A stretch of DNA of 64,000 bases from positions 21,285,555 through 21,349,554 of the forward strand of contig OY756963.1 of the NCBI GenBank assembly GCA_963580455.1, written 5' to 3'. This document shows positions 26,585-39,478 of the stretch, piece after piece. The notes under the pieces are model-generated. The model was given only the letters and a program-made list of their open reading frames with translations. It ran no database searches and had not been told where the DNA came from. The DNA is from Euonymus europaeus. Its lineage: Eukaryota > Streptophyta > Magnoliopsida > Celastrales > Celastraceae. The stretch's first letter is position 1, and each line of letters starts with the position of its first letter. The position numbers and the translations under genes were made by a program.

Positions 26585-27419
26585 ATGGCTCAACCAATCC
26601 CTGGTCAACCAATCCCGGCCATGACGAACAACCCTTTTCTGGCCCACCCTGTTGTGGTGATCGGGCCGCAGTTCCTGGCAACCTACCCTGTTGATCTCAT
26701 CATCAAGAGCAAATCCTGGTCGCTCACGGAAGGTAATTTCGGCGTCACTGACGTTAATGGCGCCGTCATTTTCTCCATAAAAGGTAAATTCTTAAGCCTC
26801 CGCGATCGCCGTATCTTGCTTGACGCCTCCGGCCACCCCATCGTCTCTCTCCAACAGAAGGTACGCACTCGATCTTTGCCTCGATCTCTCTGAATATGAC
26901 CGAATGAAAAAGGACGAGAGTTTATTATTGATTTTATGATATGATTCCAGATACTTAGTGCCCATAGGAGATGGCAAATATTCAGAGGAGATAGTGCAGA
27001 CCATAAAGATTTGCTATTCAGTGCCAGGAAATCGTCTTTTCTCCAGCTGAAGACTGAACTGAGCGTGTTCTTGGCCAACAATACGAAAGAGGAAGTTCCT
27101 GATTTCAAGGTCAAAGGCAGCTATTACGAGAGTTCGTGCACTATATACCTTGGAGATTCTAGCACCATTGTTGCACAGGTAATTAATTAAATCGTTTCAT
27201 TCCTCTTAAATTCAGCAGTAATTGTGTAGGTCAATTTAGGTTCTAACTAGTTAATTAATTCAATATATGTAGATGCATAGGAAAGAGACTGCCTCTAGCA
27301 TTCTCTTGGACAGAGACTGCTTCGGTGTGACTGTATATCCCAACATGGACTACGCCTTCATTGTGGCTCTTGTGGTGATCCTTCAAGAGATCAATGCGGA
27401 TCGCAACGGTGAAGATTAG
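26585..27419 (+). CDS. LURP-one-related (LOR) protein, tandem copy A
   Basis: Three exons, 26585-26860, 26951-27178 and 27273-27419, with GT-AG introns, give 216 residues, the normal length for the family. The protein is a single tubby-C-like domain: GPQFLATYPVDLIIKSK near residue 27, then SWSLTEGNFGVTDVNG, then SLRDRRILLDASG, and a hydrophobic C-terminal strand YAFIVALVVILQEIN. LOR proteins resemble the animal phospholipid scramblase and tubby fold. LURP1 takes part in basal defence against oomycetes; the biochemistry of most members is unknown. I chose the ATG at 26585 because the matching ATG opens copy B. Copy A has five extra N-terminal residues from a short in-frame duplication of QPIPG. 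Arabidopsis LOR15 (At5g01750) is the likely closest named relative. Confidence 0.92.
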
Positions 27420-27539
27420 CTAGATCTCAACAATCCCCCTCTACTGTTTATAATAAAAGCAAAACTGCTCCAAGAAATGTGATATGATTGATTGCTACCT
27501 ATCTCTTCCCTCGTCATCGGCTTCGTATTGTTTTCTCTT

Positions 27540-27720
27540 GACTGTGCTTGGAGGCTCCATGGTCCATTCTCGTAGAATCCATAATCGGGTTCCGGATGCT
27601 CTTGCAAAGTTGGGTCGTAATACTACGTACTTGACTACTCTTGACCATGACCTTCTCCCCTCTGTATTTTCTCTCTATTTGTCCGAGTTATTGTACCTTG
27701 TGTTCATTCAATTGTCAATC
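27540..27720 (+). mobile_element. Possible LINE RNase H tail remnant
   Basis: The plus strand encodes HNRVPDALAKLGRN, which fits the end of the RNase H domain of plant LINEs (usual pattern N.VADALAKLG). It lies within about 800 bases present after LOR copy A but absent after copy B. Only about 60 residues are recognisable and boundaries are not visible. Confidence 0.4.
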
Positions 27721-28401
27721 AATTTCCATTTTAATATAATGTATAATGTTATATTGAAATGGCAATATCCAGCTGTTTTTTTTAACATATTTTTTTGCTC
27801 AATCCTTTTAGTTGGTTATCGATCGGACATGTCGGTTATTCAATTTTTAGTCCAATTTTTGATTTATTTTATTGCATTTTTTTTTGTCGAGAAAATCGAT
27901 CACCCCAATTATTTTTTTAACTATACACCAGTATACCTACACTTTGCATAAATTAAAAATATCTAATTACATCATAATAAAAAAAACTCATATATTTAAA
28001 AATTACACCTCAAAGATTAAAAACAAATAGCAAGCAAAAATACTTTCACTTTATAAAACATCAAAAATTGATTTTATTTTACAATCCTTAAAGAAGTACA
28101 CAAGTCAATTATAAAATTACTAAAGCAATAAACAAATAAAGCATATTGTTGATCCAAAAATCACTATTGTGGTAGACACACTTTTTAGAGAGGGCGTGAT
28201 CGAAGGAGGACGTTATTGCTCAGCGTGGAAACAACAATGATTTAAAATGTATTAGTTTTTTGCTCGTGTTGCAACATAATTGAGAGATGAAAATATGAGG
28301 TATAAATATTTTATATCTCGAAAATAAAAGATCAAAGTTAAGTTGATCAAAATTGGGATGTGATTAAAAATAGTATAAATAAAGCTGGTTTACCTATAAG
28401 G

Positions 28402-28500
28402 CAACAGCCCATGGTTTTGGGCGGAGCCTAGCCCATCATTTCTGTAATGAATTAATGACCATGAAGCGGAAGTGTGAGATGGGCCAGGTTTTCTGTAATT
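28402..28500 (+). repeat. Downstream flank shared with LOR copy B
   Basis: The segment with GCCCATGGTTTTGGGC, TAGCCCATCA and GAGATGGGCCAGG recurs at about 31919-32022 behind LOR copy B in the same order and sense. It marks the right edge of the duplicated LOR unit. Confidence 0.75.
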
Positions 28501-30780
28501 ATGCATGCTATCCAGTATCCATGACGACACAAGATTATTGGGACCATTGCATTTTCAGCCCTTCTTTATCCCAACACAGAACATATAGCGACGGCTTTAA
28601 ATACCGGTCAAATGCCAATACCGGTCAGAAATCGGTTGAGCAGATAAGAGATGGGCTCAAAGCAAGCCACTATCACAGGGGCCAGAGCTCATTATTCACA
28701 ATCGAGCAGATTAAACTATAAAAAAAACAAGGGATAGCAGGTGATCGAGTTTAGTCTGAATTTGCGAGTCTATTTTTATTGATTTATTAAGATTTAAGTT
28801 TTTTTAAAATATTTTATTTCTCAAAATACGTGATAAATTTCAAAAAAAATTACATATTCGAACTCAGCACATAAAACTCTCTAACAATACTCATTATTGA
28901 TAGTTTTTAATGTTCTTTTTTAATTACATTATTTTTTAAAAATAATTTAATTAGTATATATGTTATATATTTTTTCACTATGATAACCTAAACAGTATGT
29001 GTTAAATCTTAGGAGGAAAAAATTCGTTAAACTCTAACGGGCTCGTGTATCGGATTTTCATGTTGTAACTTAAACAACAAGTGTTAAACCCTAAGAAAAA
29101 TTAATTTGTTTAATCCTAACGGTCTCATATATGCTCAGCATAGTGATTAAGGCAGTAAAATAATTAATTAAAAAATATATTTTCTACATTAAACTTTCTT
29201 CATTTAATATATACTTTTTTTAAGAGCCTCCAAATTTTTCATGAATCCAAAATATAATAGTTAAATTAAAATTTTAAAAACCTAATAATTAGACTTAGTT
29301 GCAAATAAATTTGAATGATTAACTTTACCCCTAATAAATCTCATAAAATAGACCTACCTACAATTTTGTCATAAAACAAAACAAATAATCAAGTATAAAC
29401 TAAGAGTTCATTGTTCAGTCTCTCTCAATACTGTTTCCAAGCCCAGCCCATATCCCAGAGGGAGAGAGTTCTACAAATATACGTCTAGTCCATAGAAAAG
29501 TTTGTTTTGACTTTTGAGGCCACTTTGAGCCCATCCCATATCACCTCCGTTGGGACACAATACGATGAGTACATCCGTTGATTTCACAATGCAGCGAGTT
29601 AAGATTACTATAATCAAAGGCGGTGATTTGTATTCTCATGCCAAATGTGACGCAGCATGACATCAAGCTGCATATGAATTACAATATTTACATTATGTGG
29701 ATGACCCAAAATAACATTCAACAATGCAAACATCCAACCAGAAGCAAGGGTTTAATTTGGACATTCAAGATTATGATGTTTGCCACACGAGATGAAATTA
29801 GAGCAATTGTATGCATTTTTATTGCAATGGTTAATAATTTGGACATTTGTAAGAACTTCAACATCGGCAGATGTGGGAGGTTTGATGTACTTAATAAGTT
29901 AATAAGTGATAGAGCCTCCCTCACATAATAACAATGCATTTTCCTTTGTGTAGTGAATTTGATATAGTCCACTTGCTACACTTGAAGAGAAACAAAGCCG
30001 TGCGGATCCGTTGTATCAATGTAAACCGGATAACCTAAAGCAAACGATATTATTGGCGTGTAGGGTGTGAAAATTACAACAACATTCATTTTTTGTGATA
30101 AATTTAAGACTCAATATTAATTTTTGTATAGTTTAGTGGGCACATTATTATTGAAGAATCAATGAAGGAATGGGGAAAAAAGTTGGCTTGACCAAAATGA
30201 AAAGGTGAAAATGCATCAAGATTTATGTTTTGTTAGTGTACTTGTATTGAAATACGCATTTTAATTACGTGGATAAGTTTGTGATTGATTTTTTTGTGTA
30301 AATAATATTAATTTTGATGCGATATCTAATCTAATAGTATTTATAAGGTCTATTATAAGATTTGAAGTCTTGCTGTGATTGTACATCGAGTTGGACGTCA
30401 TTTGCCTTTGTGCTGCTGATGGTTGGATTTCAAAAATCTACTTTTTGATCGGACGGCTATATAAATATCTTTCACATTTTACTTTAGTCGATCGCCTTTC
30501 CGTGTGGTGTATTAATATATGACGCCAGGGAAATTTTATAAGAAAATATCTGAAAAATATTTATTATTGCAATTGCTCTAAAACTTGATAACCTTATAGG
30601 GACGGATTAAGCTTCGATGATGTTTCGGATAATCTTCCACATACGGCCACAACACAGATGTCTACTCGCACGCGGAAGGGTCAGCATTCCTGTCATGCAC
30701 TCGGTCGATTCGTAATGGAATACCGTGTCCATGTCGGTTTGGAGTATGTTGCTTAACGATCAAAAGATCACATATATAGA
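28501..30780. other. Spacer between the two LOR genes
   Basis: AT-rich spacer. A degenerate dispersed-repeat copy lies near 30170-30370. No coding frame or RNA gene recognised. Confidence 0.5.
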
Positions 30781-30904
30781 ATGTGGGCCCCACCTCTTTA
30801 TTATGCTATATAGCCGCCATCCCATTAAAACTGACACCGCATAATCTGAAATCGAACAACACAAAATTTAAAATATCTGTTTGTGCAATTGCCCCCGAGT
30901 GAAA

Positions 30905-31741
30905 ATGGCTCAACCAATCCCGGCCATGACGCACAACCCTGCGCCGGCGAACCCTGTTGCGGTGATCGGGCCGCAGTTCTTGGCACCCTACCCTGTCGAT
31001 CTCACCATCAAGAGTAAAACCTGGTCGCTAACTGAAGGTCGTTTCGCCGTCACCGACGCTAACGGCGCCGTCCTTTTCTCCATAAAAGGTAAAATTTTCA
31101 GCCTCCGCGATCGCCGTATCTTGCTTGACAACTCCGGCAAACCCCTCGTCTCTCTCCAACAGAAGGTACTCTATGCCTCGATCTCTTGAATTGCTAGTGA
31201 ATCTGATCACCGAATCAAACGGCATGAGAGATTATTAATTTATTTATGTTATAATTCCAGGTATTGAGTGCGCATAGGAGATGGCAAATATTCAGAGGAG
31301 ATAGCTCAAACAACAAAAATTTGCTATTCAGTGTCAAGAAATCGTCGTTGATCCAGTTCAAAACTGAATTGAGCGTGTTCTTGGCCAATAATACGAAAGA
31401 GGATGTTCCTGATTTCAAGATCAGAGGCAGCTGGCTCGAGAGATCGTGCACTATATATCTTGGAGATTCGAACACCATTGTTGCACAGGTAATTAATTAA
31501 TTCAATCATTTTAAAATTTTCTCTTTAATTCATCCGTATTTTATCACCAATTATAGGTCAATTTAAGTTCTAACTGTGCAATACATGCATGTAGATGCGC
31601 AAGAAATACACCGCCACTAGCATTCTCTTGGACAAAGAATGCTTCGCCGTGACTGTGTATCCCAATGTGGACTACGCCTTCATTGTGGCTCTTGTGGTGA
31701 TCCTTCACGAGATCAATGCGGATCGCAATGGTGACGATTAG
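30905..31741 (+). CDS. LURP-one-related (LOR) protein, tandem copy B
   Basis: Exons 30905-31165, 31261-31488 and 31595-31741 give 211 residues. Intron positions and phases are identical to copy A, and exons 2 and 3 have the same lengths (228 and 147 nt). The tubby-C-like fold is intact: GPQFLAPYPVDLTIKSK, then SWSLTEG replaced by TWSLTEG, then SLRDRRILLDNSG, and the C-terminal YAFIVALVVILHEIN. It is a recent tandem duplicate of the gene about 4.3 kb upstream and carries a copied core promoter. Both copies look functional. Differences cluster at the N-terminus and at residues such as GSYYESS versus GSWLERS in exon 2, so the two may have begun to diverge in binding surface; that is inference. 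Confidence 0.92.
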
Positions 31742-33570
31742 ATCTCAATCCCCTGATCAGTGTCATATGTGATTGTAACTTGATTAATTTCGGTTTGTCG
31801 TTCATTTCTGTCTTCGCATGTATCCTGTTGTATTGAAAATTAGACCTGTTTAATGGCAATACCGCAATAGTGAATAAATAAATTGTTGTAGCAAGTTTTG
31901 CCCAAAAATATACAGAGCAAGGCCCATGGTTTTGGGCTGAGCCTGGCCCATCAATTCCATGATGAATATTGATGATCATGATGCGAAAGTCCCTCGTCGA
32001 GATGGGCCAGGCTTTTTGTAATATATTGTATGCGATCATGTCCATCGACCCTATCAAATTGTGCTTCCGATGTCTCTGGCCGAGTTCATTCTCTTGAGCA
32101 ATAACAAATGTGCACAAATTTATCGTCCGTGAGACTCGTACCTCGTTCAATGGGTATAAATACACAATAATTATCCGTCAAGCGCGGAGTATCATCGTTC
32201 ATAACTTGTATAATGGATGGAAATACACAATTAATAAGCCAATTGAGTCAGTAGAGAGTACCAAATGAGAAACGTCATTCAGTCTCCATCCATTAAATTG
32301 AATGAATATTTGACCATTTGAGGATATTATTATTATCTCTATTTTCTCCACAGTTTTTATCGTCGTCATCATCACATCTTGCGTTTTATGCAATTTTGTT
32401 TGAATCACAGTATGTCTCATATAGTATAAGTTCTCGTAAAACGTAAATATTGAGAATGTCTGAGAGTACAGGTGACAGCTTATACTCTGATGAGATCCAT
32501 TTGGTGCAGAAGAAATTTGTTGAATTGTTTGACTAAGCTTGAAAAGTACTTCTGTGTGAATTGTTGTTATCTTCAACCAAAACAGTGTTATTTTGAATTA
32601 TCCAAGCCGATAACTACGCCCACGAGAGATGTCCCACTAAAAACCAATTAATTAATTAATAGATAAGTATTGACAAGTAAAAAATGAAATACCGCACTAT
32701 CCATATGGTCGGTGTACTTTATACCAACTATGCAAATGGATATACCGCGTTCAAGTTGTTTATCACTAGATTCCAAATCCATGGACCGAAACACTTGTCA
32801 CTTGTGCTTGCGTAAAGAAAGAAGCCAACATAAGACTCGTACCCAATACACTTATTGCCAATATTTTACATTAAACTAATAGACAAGTCCATCCGCAAAT
32901 CAAATTATATTTTAGCCTATTTATAGAGGATTTATGTTGCAATTTAGTCACTTGCGTTTGCTACTAAATAATCTGCATCGTTCCACATGCAGGTTTTGAA
33001 AGTTTTCGATTAATCAATGCTCCGACACTTAAAAATCCAACAAAATTGTTTTTAACTAACTATTGCCAATTTGAAAAGAAAAAAAATTCCACCTGACAAC
33101 ACCAACCAAAACAGTCAGACATAACTGATTCAAAAAAATATCATAATATATTACAAAATGATCCCCGACAAATTTAACGCGTAACATAATCATGTCCAAA
33201 CGTATAGAATAAAATCTTGGAAATTTCAGCAAAATAATATGAAGTCATCGTCTCAACATCCTTCCTAGTGCGACTGAATGATTCTTGAGTACTCCTCAAC
33301 ATGGCCTTATATCTGAAGGTTGAGATAGCTGCTTGAAGTGTCCCTGCATTTGTTGACAGCTTAACATGCATTTTTGACCTCGTTCAAGCAGAACTACAGA
33401 CACCGTAGTTGAGGCTCCATTTCTAGCGATAGCAGACACCACTTACAGTTCCATCAGTCACGAAAGTTGAGGCTCCACTGCCAACATTAATTTGCTATGA
33501 ATATAAAAAAATGTTACATTTTATTGGACAGTTGAACAATGATGCTCAAATTAGCAAATTAGTTGTTATT
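31742..33570. other. LOR copy B 3' flank and intergenic DNA
   Basis: The first 280 bases match the flank of copy A. Beyond that, the minus-strand frames at 31713-32165 and 32199-32576 lack family features and codon structure, so I call no gene. Confidence 0.5.
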
Positions 33571-33601
33571 CTATTTTACCTTATTGCTTGCTCGACCATA
33601 G

Positions 33602-33898
33602 GTTCTCCTATTACGTACGTTCCTCATTTCCACACTTGGTGCATCGAATCTTGAGATATCTACTTCTAAGTTTGTTCTTAGTTTTAGCCTCATATTCAAC
33701 TCTACTATCAAAATCATTAAACCCCATATGGCCTTCCTCACCGACCCTCTGAGATTGCACCCCTTCATTCCCCTGCTCCTCTATAGTGTCCATCAACTCA
33801 TCAAGCATTTCATCTAACTTTTCATCATCAACATCAAATGCACATTCATTTTGCTCATTACAACATTCACAAGCTTTCTTTCCCTTTGGATCTGCCAT
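33602..33898 (-). CDS. Hypothetical acidic, cysteine-containing small protein or first exon
   Basis: A 95-residue frame starting MADPKGKKACECCNEQNEC. It has a CxCC...C cluster, then a strongly acidic stretch (DDEKLDEMLDELMDTIEEQ), then a basic C-terminus with CTKCG, a possible second half of a metal site. I do not recognise the family. A donor-like GTACGTAAT lies inside the last codons, so this could be the first exon of a longer gene running toward 33.2 kb, where I could not identify the partner. It could equally be part of a decayed transposon. Composition is more protein-like than neighbouring random frames. Confidence 0.3.
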
Positions 33899-34254
33899 TG
33901 CCCATTAAAAATGTACACTGCATGACAGATAGAGATTGCTGACTCTTGGACAAAGAAAATTGGGTTTGGGACCACAACAAAGAAGAATGTGGGGGAAGGA
34001 ATGCATTAGACAAAAATGAAAAATTGGATTGGAGACAAAAAAAAAGAAAAAAGAAAAAAAAAAGAAAAACGTTGAGAAAGGAATGCATCACCATCGTACA
34101 AAATTGAAAGCATCATCGTGATAATAAAAAGATTTGGGGCCACATACATAATCAATACACCCAAAAAAAAGTTTCGAATTAGAATGTAGTTATTTTGTTG
34201 GGACCAACTCAGGGGAATAACAAAGATCATGCCCTCGTGTTGGCTCTCCATGTC

Positions 34255-34411
34255 TGTCTCATTTGACTCACACTCACATTTACGAAATCGGGTTGCTTAT
34301 TTCCTAGCTTCGGAATCTCTCAAGCATGGCAGTGAACTAACCGCTATACAGCATCCTATTGTTGGCATAGTTCTGGATCTGTTTTGTGAGAATTTTATTG
34401 GAGTTGCTTAG
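34255..34411 (+). mobile_element. Possible LINE RNase H remnant
   Basis: The plus-strand frame contains RNRVAYFLASESLKHGSE, which matches the pattern near the end of plant LINE RNase H domains (NRVAH.LA.E.LK.GE). Nothing upstream or downstream extends the match. Low-confidence fossil between intergenic DNA and the TOL promoter. Confidence 0.35.
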
Positions 34412-34997
34412 CTTGGACGGTTTTGCTTGTTAAGGAATAATGTTTTTGTTTTCCTATGGGTATCTCCTACCTAATATTAAAAAAATAAATTTACATCAAT
34501 ATATCAGTATATTTTGTCGATTGAGCCACGTAGCAAATGCGTACATTTTTGTTTTGTTGGTGACAGCAGGAAGAAAAACGCCAGACGGAGATTTCGGTGG
34601 GTTGGATTGTTTGAAGAGAAAAAGAAAGGGAGCGAAAATGGCATCTCTGAGGAAACAATTTGCGAGTAAAAGAATTAAGTTTTTTGGAGTGAAGCTGTAG
34701 AGAAAGAATCGAGAATTTTACAGGTGATTTTCTTGGGGTTTTGAAAGAATTTTCCACAAAGCCAAACGGGGATGTTAATAGCGGCGTAGTTTCCAGGAAA
34801 TCGAAAGAGAGACAGATTTTGGAGAGGAGGGAGATGGAGACTGTGGGCGCATATTATTTACTATTATAATTATAATTCGTTGTTATCAGTTTTTCTTGCC
34901 GTTGGAGATGCATTATTTGTTCGTTTTCTAATTTAGTTTGAACGAAATAAAATATATAAAAAGAGGTTTCACTTGTATGCGAACGAGAAAGAGAGAG
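34412..34997. other. Promoter and leader region of the TOL gene
   Basis: About 590 bases before the TOL start codon. It contains an A/G-rich leader and no separate gene. No regulatory site can be defined with confidence. Confidence 0.45.
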
Positions 34998-37900
34998 ATG
35001 GCTTTTTCCTCGTCGTCGGCGACGGTGGCAGTGGAGAAGGGGACGAGCGACCTTCTGATTGGGCCTGATTGGACTATGAACATCGATATCTGCGATTCCG
35101 TTAATTCTCATCGTTGGTAATTTGTTGGAAACTTTTGAAGCTTCATACTCTTTGTGTGCGCGTTTGTTTAAGAGTTTGCCTTTGATGGTTGAATTATGTG
35201 GTTAATTGAATGATATTACTAACACCTTGATATATTTTTGTCATTTTCATACGTTCGCATGGTGTAGGCCGGTATTGTCCTCCAAATTATGATTGTTTTA
35301 GCTTCTTTCGTTGCTTTTTGGTGTGCGATTTTTCTTGATCAATCAAGAATTTAGAAAGAGATGAATATTCTTATATGATGGCGAGAGAAATTATAAGTTG
35401 ACCTTTTATGCAGATATAGACATGTTAGTTCGGTTGATTACTGAAAGTCCCCATGCTTCTGTTGAATTTTTATTGGAATAAATGATAGAGAGCCACCTTT
35501 GGTGTTGGTAAATAGAAAGAGAATGGAGTGTTTTAATTAATTGAAAGAGAATGGAGGTGGGATGCAAAGGTACTGGTTCTTGATGGTGTATGTTTGAATA
35601 CGCAGGCAAGCAAAAGATGTTGTGAAAGCAGTAAAAAAGAGGCTCCAGCACAAGAACTCTAAAGTGCAACTACTTTCTTTGACGGTAATTTTTGTTGGAA
35701 TCGTTTTTTGTGTTCTCTTTCTATCTTATTGATGATTTGACTCAATTAATTATCCAAATTTCTATGTTCTACTAGTCACTTTGTTATCCTGAATTTTTGC
35801 TTCTTGCCAAATTGTGCAGTCTGGGATTTTTTTTTGATGCTACATGTGCAAGAATTTCGAAAACTGATTATTTGTCTGCGAAATACATTTTGCAGCTTCT
35901 GGAGACAATGGTGAAAAACTGCGCTGATTATGTTCATTTTCAAATTGCTGAGAAGAATATATTGGGAGAGATGGTCAAGATCGTAAAGAAGAAGGTCGAT
36001 ATGCAATTTCTTAATTTGTGCATTTAAAGTTGATTGTGCTTTTCGCGTGGTTGTTTTGATTGGAAGCAATTTATCGCTGTATTTTTTGGGTTTTATAGTA
36101 AAGATAAATTGATGCTAGAGGCATCAGAACTATAGATGACCTAAAAAGAGTTCTATCTACTGTAATTTCAAGCCATTTACTTAGGATTTCACTGTAGGCT
36201 AGGCTGTTAAAATATTGAATCCCCAGAAGAGGTAAAACCCTTGAACAATGATTAAAGTTGTTTATGTTGTGGATGTGCATTGGTAACATGTGACAGGAAG
36301 TTGCTACCATTTAAGTTGGCGAATGATGGGTTTGGTTCTCATAGTTCGAAGTTTTCTTGGAATTGATTTGGCTGTGTTGAAATCAAATATCAGAACATGT
36401 TGTATTCCCATCACTAGTTGCTTCCCCGTGTTACAAATTTACTGTATGAGGCCCATCACAATGCTCTTATCTATGTTTGATTTTTTTCCTTTATTACCTC
36501 CATCAAGAGAGGATCTGTAAACTTTAATCTTGTCATATGGGTAACAATTGTAAAGTCACACGAGAATGTTTAACTTCTTTTTATGAGCCTCTGTATTAGC
36601 AAGCTCATAGTGATACTTGTTTGCTTCTAATAACCTGTGTGCTGACTCTATATGTTGCCATGTTTTAAGTAGGTGCTTGCATAATACCATTTCCACTTGG
36701 ACTTTTCTTTAAAAATTATTTCTAATTTGGTGGACTGATTTGATGGTAAGAAGGACAATGATTGATGTCCTTTTTCTTCCTTTTTCCCTGCCCATTTGCA
36801 TGCCATCTAGTAAAGTTTAGGTACTTGGGATTTTGACATTATACATGATTGACCGGCACTAAGATACTACCAATTAGGCTGGCTTCAATTTTATTGGCTT
36901 GGAACTCCTGGCATGTTTTTTTTTTTTTAAAAAACTTATCTGGTGTGACCTGTATGGTTGCAGCTCTGATCTCACGTAGTTTGGATCATTTTTGCAGTCA
37001 GATATGCATGTTAGAGATAAAATATTGGTTTTATTGGATACCTGGCAAGAGGCTTTTGGCGGGCCTGGAGGGAAGCATCCCCAGTACTACTGGGCATATG
37101 AGGAACTAAGGGTGAGCATTCTTTGTGCATAGCGAGGTATGTGTATGAGTTATTCCATAGAGAATTAGTTTTGTTAATTTTCAGTTTTACCAATGACAGC
37201 GTTCCGGAATACAATTTCCCAAGCGTTCCTTAGACACATCTCCCATATTTACACCACCTGCTAGCCATCCAACATTAAGAATTACGGAAGCTGGTGAAAT
37301 GCAGACTAATTCTTCTAGAAGACTAGATGAAGCAATGGCAACAGAGATAGAAGGCTTAAGGTGAGGATTTGCATTTGGTAGCCACCCCTGTGGGGCCTTT
37401 ATTTCTGCTTGTCTTACATTCTTTGATGAGGTTGTATAACTTCCTTTCCCTTGCATTTTTCACTTTATTTTTTTGTATCTTATTTTATACTCAATCATTT
37501 TAGTTTGTCAAGCATGGATGCTATGCGGACCGTTATGGAACTTTTAAACGACATGCTGCAAGCTGTGAATCCAAGTGACCACGCAGTATGTGCCATGGTG
37601 GTTTTTTTAAAACTAATCTTCCCTGCATAACATCGATCCCTTGATAACATTTTCTTGTCTATAGGCTGTTAAAGACGAAGTGATTGCCGATATTGTCAGC
37701 CGCTGTCGTTCCAACCAAAAGATGCTAATGCAAATGCTAACTATGACTAGGTTAGTCCTCTTTCAACGTTTGATTTTTGGCCAGCTTTAGGGTCTTCAAC
37801 ATGTTCTCAGTCCTTGAATTGCTAATAGGTGTGTCTATGTACATCTTGTGTTTGTTACTGTGCCTGTTTATGGCATGTGCTGGCTGGTTAATGGATATTT

Positions 37901-39478
37901 AAAATTATTTTTTCATGGTTTATGACAGTGACGAAGAACTTCTTTGTCGAGGTCTTGAATTAAATGACAGTATGCAGATCTTACTTGTAAAGCATGATGC
38001 TATAGCATCCGGTTCTCCCATGCCAAGTCAAGTTACAAATTTGAGACCCCAACAACCTGAAGTTTGTGAGTCCAGTCTGAAACATACAGAACCATGGGAC
38101 TCTAGTCCACGATCTAATGCTAACCCATCTCCACCAGCTGCAAATATGCCTAGGAGCCAGATTGATGAAGATGAGGAAGAAGATGACTTCGCTCAGCTTG
38201 CAAGAAGGTTGTTCTTGCTTTCCTGTTTTCTTACTCTTACCTAGACAGCATGATAGCAAGGTTAATTTATTGGGTACTGTCTCATCATACTGGAACCCTC
38301 TTGAGAGTAATCACCATATAGCGAAAGACAGATGGGTCAATGATCATGGCATTTCGCGGCCTAGGCAATTGGATGATGGCAGTGAAATATACCAGTGGGA
38401 TTATTTTCCTAAGCTGGAAGCCTGGAATTTATTCCTCTCATCCTCTGAGACCGCACTATTTAGTCCTATCATCTTTCTGTTGCTTGCTGTATTTTTTTTT
38501 TACTTATTTTGCAACCTGTTTAATTTTTTTTCCCTGGCGTGGAAGTGATTAATTTGTTATTTGTTATGTGGGTGCAGGCACTCCAAAGGTCAGCCAATGC
38601 CTTTGAGTATATCTGCTGGAACCAACAATGGTCTTGCATTGTTGGATAATGGTAGTCCCTCATCGGTGCCGGGTGCTTCATCTCCAGTTTCCAATAATGC
38701 ATTAGCATTAGCTCTTCCTGATCCACCAGCTTCTATTAGGACAGCAACAAAAGAACAGGACATGATTGACCTTTTGAGTCTCGCTCTAGCAACAAAATCA
38801 CCCTCCTCAGACACCCCTCACACTCCATCAGCCTCTAATGGAAACATGCATCAGGTACCCACCTCGTCCAGCAGCCAAGGGCTATCCTTTGCTTCCCAAA
38901 ACTTTTCTGGAAACCATGGGCATGTGCCCTACAATAGTTATGTTGTTCCATGGGCCCAGCCTCAACCCCAGCAACAATTTTTGCAACCTCAAGCTCAATT
39001 ACAGCCTCAGCTCCAGCAACAATTCGAGCTTCAGTCTCGATCAGGGTTACAGTGCCCGCAGCAACCACAATTCCTACCTCCATCTCAGGCTCCTCAATAC
39101 TCATCTCAATATCCCCCTCCACCATGGGCAGCAACGCCTGGTTATGCCAACAACCGAAGTCATTTGGCTGCTACAAATAATAGTATGTTTCCTACTCCCC
39201 GAACAAATGCATCCATGCAGGTAGCTCCCTCGCAACATTTTAACTCTTCCCTGTTAAGGGGAAGCAATGGGCCTGCCGTAGATGGAGATCCTCGGATGAA
39301 CTCTGTTCTTTGGAACTCTGCCCCTACTGGAGGGCAGAAGCCATTTATTCCCTCATACAGATTGTTTGAGGATTTGAATGTTCTCGGCAATGCAGATGGA
39401 AGGCTTAAAATGACGAGCAACACCACACCAAGCATGTCTGGAACTACTAGCCAGGCTTTAGTGGGTGCGAGGAAGTGA
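34998..39478 (+). CDS. TOM1-like (TOL) protein with VHS and GAT domains
   Basis: Nine exons: 34998-35116, 35606-35684, 35896-35994, 36998-37111, 37200-37360, 37504-37585, 37665-37750, 37929-38207 and 38578-39478. They give 639 residues in one frame. The VHS domain spans about 15-145 ([48 protein letters not shown]). The GAT domain follows, about 190-280 ([20 protein letters not shown], then [19 protein letters not shown]). The C-terminal half is Pro/Gln/Ser-rich with a clathrin-box-like MIDLLSLAL and YVVPWAQ. Plants lack ESCRT-0; TOL proteins bind ubiquitinated cargo such as auxin carriers at the plasma membrane and endosome and pass it to ESCRT-I for vacuolar breakdown. The gene belongs with the long TOL6/7/8/9-type members; exact orthology needs a tree. 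The intron 3 donor (GTCGAT) is weak but fixed by the conserved reading frame. Confidence 0.93.

Noticed and set aside
27484..27951. 155-codon plus-strand frame after LOR copy A
   Set aside because: Only about 20 residues resemble a LINE RNase H tail; the rest is low-complexity Phe/Ile-rich translation. Recorded as a mobile-element trace instead.
32199..32576. 125-codon minus-strand frame after LOR copy B
   Set aside because: No recognisable motif and AT-rich codon content typical of spacer DNA.
38835..39224. Alternative frames in both strands within TOL exon 9
   Set aside because: Low-complexity Gln/Pro coding sequence keeps other frames open by composition. The TOL frame is fixed by VHS and GAT domains.
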